Assembly: GCA_902776365.1 (NCBI GenBank)
Contig: CACYPU010000003.1
Span: forward strand, 186,001-250,000
Source: an uncultured Bacteroidota bacterium
Lineage (GTDB): Bacteria; Bacteroidota; Bacteroidia; Bacteroidales; P3
Direction: 5' to 3'
DNA: 64,000 nt
Position numbers and translations under genes: made by a program. Below, piece by piece: positions 63,329-64,000 of this stretch. Below the pieces are notes generated by a model, which was not told the origin of the DNA, did not search any database, and was given only the letters and a program-made list of their open reading frames with translations. Within the stretch, counting starts at the first letter, position 1, and each line of letters begins with the position of its first letter.

Positions 63329-64000
63329 GTGATACGTTTTGAACATATAGAATATTTGTGGTTGCTAGTGGGCGTAGGCCTGCTGGGGGCGCTATGGGTG
63401 GTGACACTCTGGTGGAGAAGAAAGCGTCTGGAGCGATGGGCGGACCGCGAAATGTGGGGACGTCTGATTCCCGACGAACGCAGATGGCGGCCCATAACGA
63501 AGGGCATCTTGGCGCTGTTGGGTATCTCATTGGTCGTAGTGGCATTGGCCAATCCGCAGCTGGGCAAAAAAGAGGAGAAAGGGAAGCGGAGCGGCAGCGA
63601 CATCGCGGTGTGTATCGATGTATCAAACAGTATGATGGCCGAAGACGTGAAGCCCAACCGACTGGCGAGGAGCAAACAGGTGGTGACGAACCTGCTCAAC
63701 ACCATGACGGGCGACCGAGTGAGCCTGATAGTCTTTGCCGGAACGAGTTTCATCGAAATGCCCCTGACCAACGACTACAATGCGGCAAAACTCTTTCTCG
63801 AGCAGGTCGACTGCAGCATGGTTGCCACTCAAGGAACCGCCATCGGCGAGGCCATAGGGAAAGCGATGGCGACATTCGGCTATGGTGACGAAGAACGCGA
63901 GTGGAAGACCAACAACGGGAGAGCCATCGTTATCATTTCCGACGGAGAAAACCATGAAGATGATGCTGTTGGGGCAGCCAAAGAGGCAGCGAAAGAGGGC
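63329..64000 (+). CDS. batB: VWA-domain membrane protein BatB (5' part)
   Basis: 224 codons, cut by the window end. N-terminal membrane segments at about 8-27 and 55-75 precede a VWA domain with MIDAS CIDVSNSMMAED (about 95-106) and the later IISDGENHEDD. No ATG is suitable; GTG at 63329, 4 bp after batA, is the likely start. BatB follows BatA in many Bacteroidota and usually precedes a TPR protein, not visible here. Confidence 0.92.
   Translation, partial: MIRFEHIEYLWLLVGVGLLGALWVVTLWWRRKRLERWADREMWGRLIPDERRWRPITKGILALLGISLVVVALANPQLGKKEEKGKRSGSDIAVCIDVSNSMMAEDVKPNRLARSKQVVTNLLNTMTGDRVSLIVFAGTSFIEMPLTNDYNAAKLFLEQVDCSMVATQGTAIGEAIGKAMATFGYGDEEREWKTNNGRAIVIISDGENHEDDAVGAAKEAAKEG

Overview
The window is chromosomal DNA of a Bacteroidota bacterium, most likely an uncultured, moderately GC-rich Bacteroidales. 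The evidence is: Bacteroidota-type promoters (TTTG, about 19-20 bp, TAnnTTTG) before many genes and almost no Shine-Dalgarno sites; three large secreted proteins, at least two ending in type IX secretion (T9SS) sorting domains; DUF4835, YARHG, Bat-operon and DUF58 genes; and a dihydrolipoamide dehydrogenase/M23/IspH/RecF/DUF721 block beside dnaA. I cannot name a genus. No rRNA or tRNA gene, insertion sequence, prophage or CRISPR array was seen.

Layout. 0-6.7 kb: tail of an unknown gene, a T9SS multidomain surface protein, an outer-membrane-type protein, and groES-groEL behind a possible sigma-54 promoter. 6.7-19.2 kb: membrane-anchored unknown protein, AlaX-like editing protein, L-serine dehydratase, a PIF1-like helicase with HRDC domain, a YARHG protein, an M13 peptidase, Nif3, a zinc-ribbon coiled-coil protein, histidine ammonia-lyase and a cupin. 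19.2-33.8 kb: an almost unbroken minus-strand run (two secreted unknowns, polA, pdxA, leucyl aminopeptidase, ABC exporter, DUF721, recF, ispH, M23 peptidase, an unknown protein, lpdA). 33.8-34.5 kb: AT-rich candidate replication origin, where coding strand flips. 34.5-46.8 kb: dnaA, flavin reductase, D-2-hydroxyacid dehydrogenase, repeat elements, aminotransferase, DUF4835, gyrB, pepE, small lipoproteins, endonuclease IV. 46.8-52.5 kb: DUF2461, NSS-family and MFS transporters, thioesterase, tyrS. 52.6-59.4 kb: two secreted surface proteins, a small unknown gene and a candidate structured RNA. 59.5-64 kb: MoxR-DUF58-BatD-like-BatA-BatB operon, cut by the window end.

The most unusual content is non-coding. 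(1) A promoter-to-terminator unit of about 300 nt on the minus strand at 59.08-59.38 kb folds into several hairpins and matches no RNA family I recognise. (2) Arrays of 11-bp units (7-bp core plus 4-bp spacer), in three cases four units facing four inverted units, occur at 3.4, 15.1, 37.7 and 56.1 kb; the first two share an identical 57-bp centre. (3) Degenerate 7-, 8- and 9-bp tandem arrays sit at about twenty loci, several translated in frame inside conserved genes (helicase, polA, ABC exporter, BatD-like protein, a signal peptide). (4) A 138-bp element with terminal inverted repeats lies at 37.5 kb.
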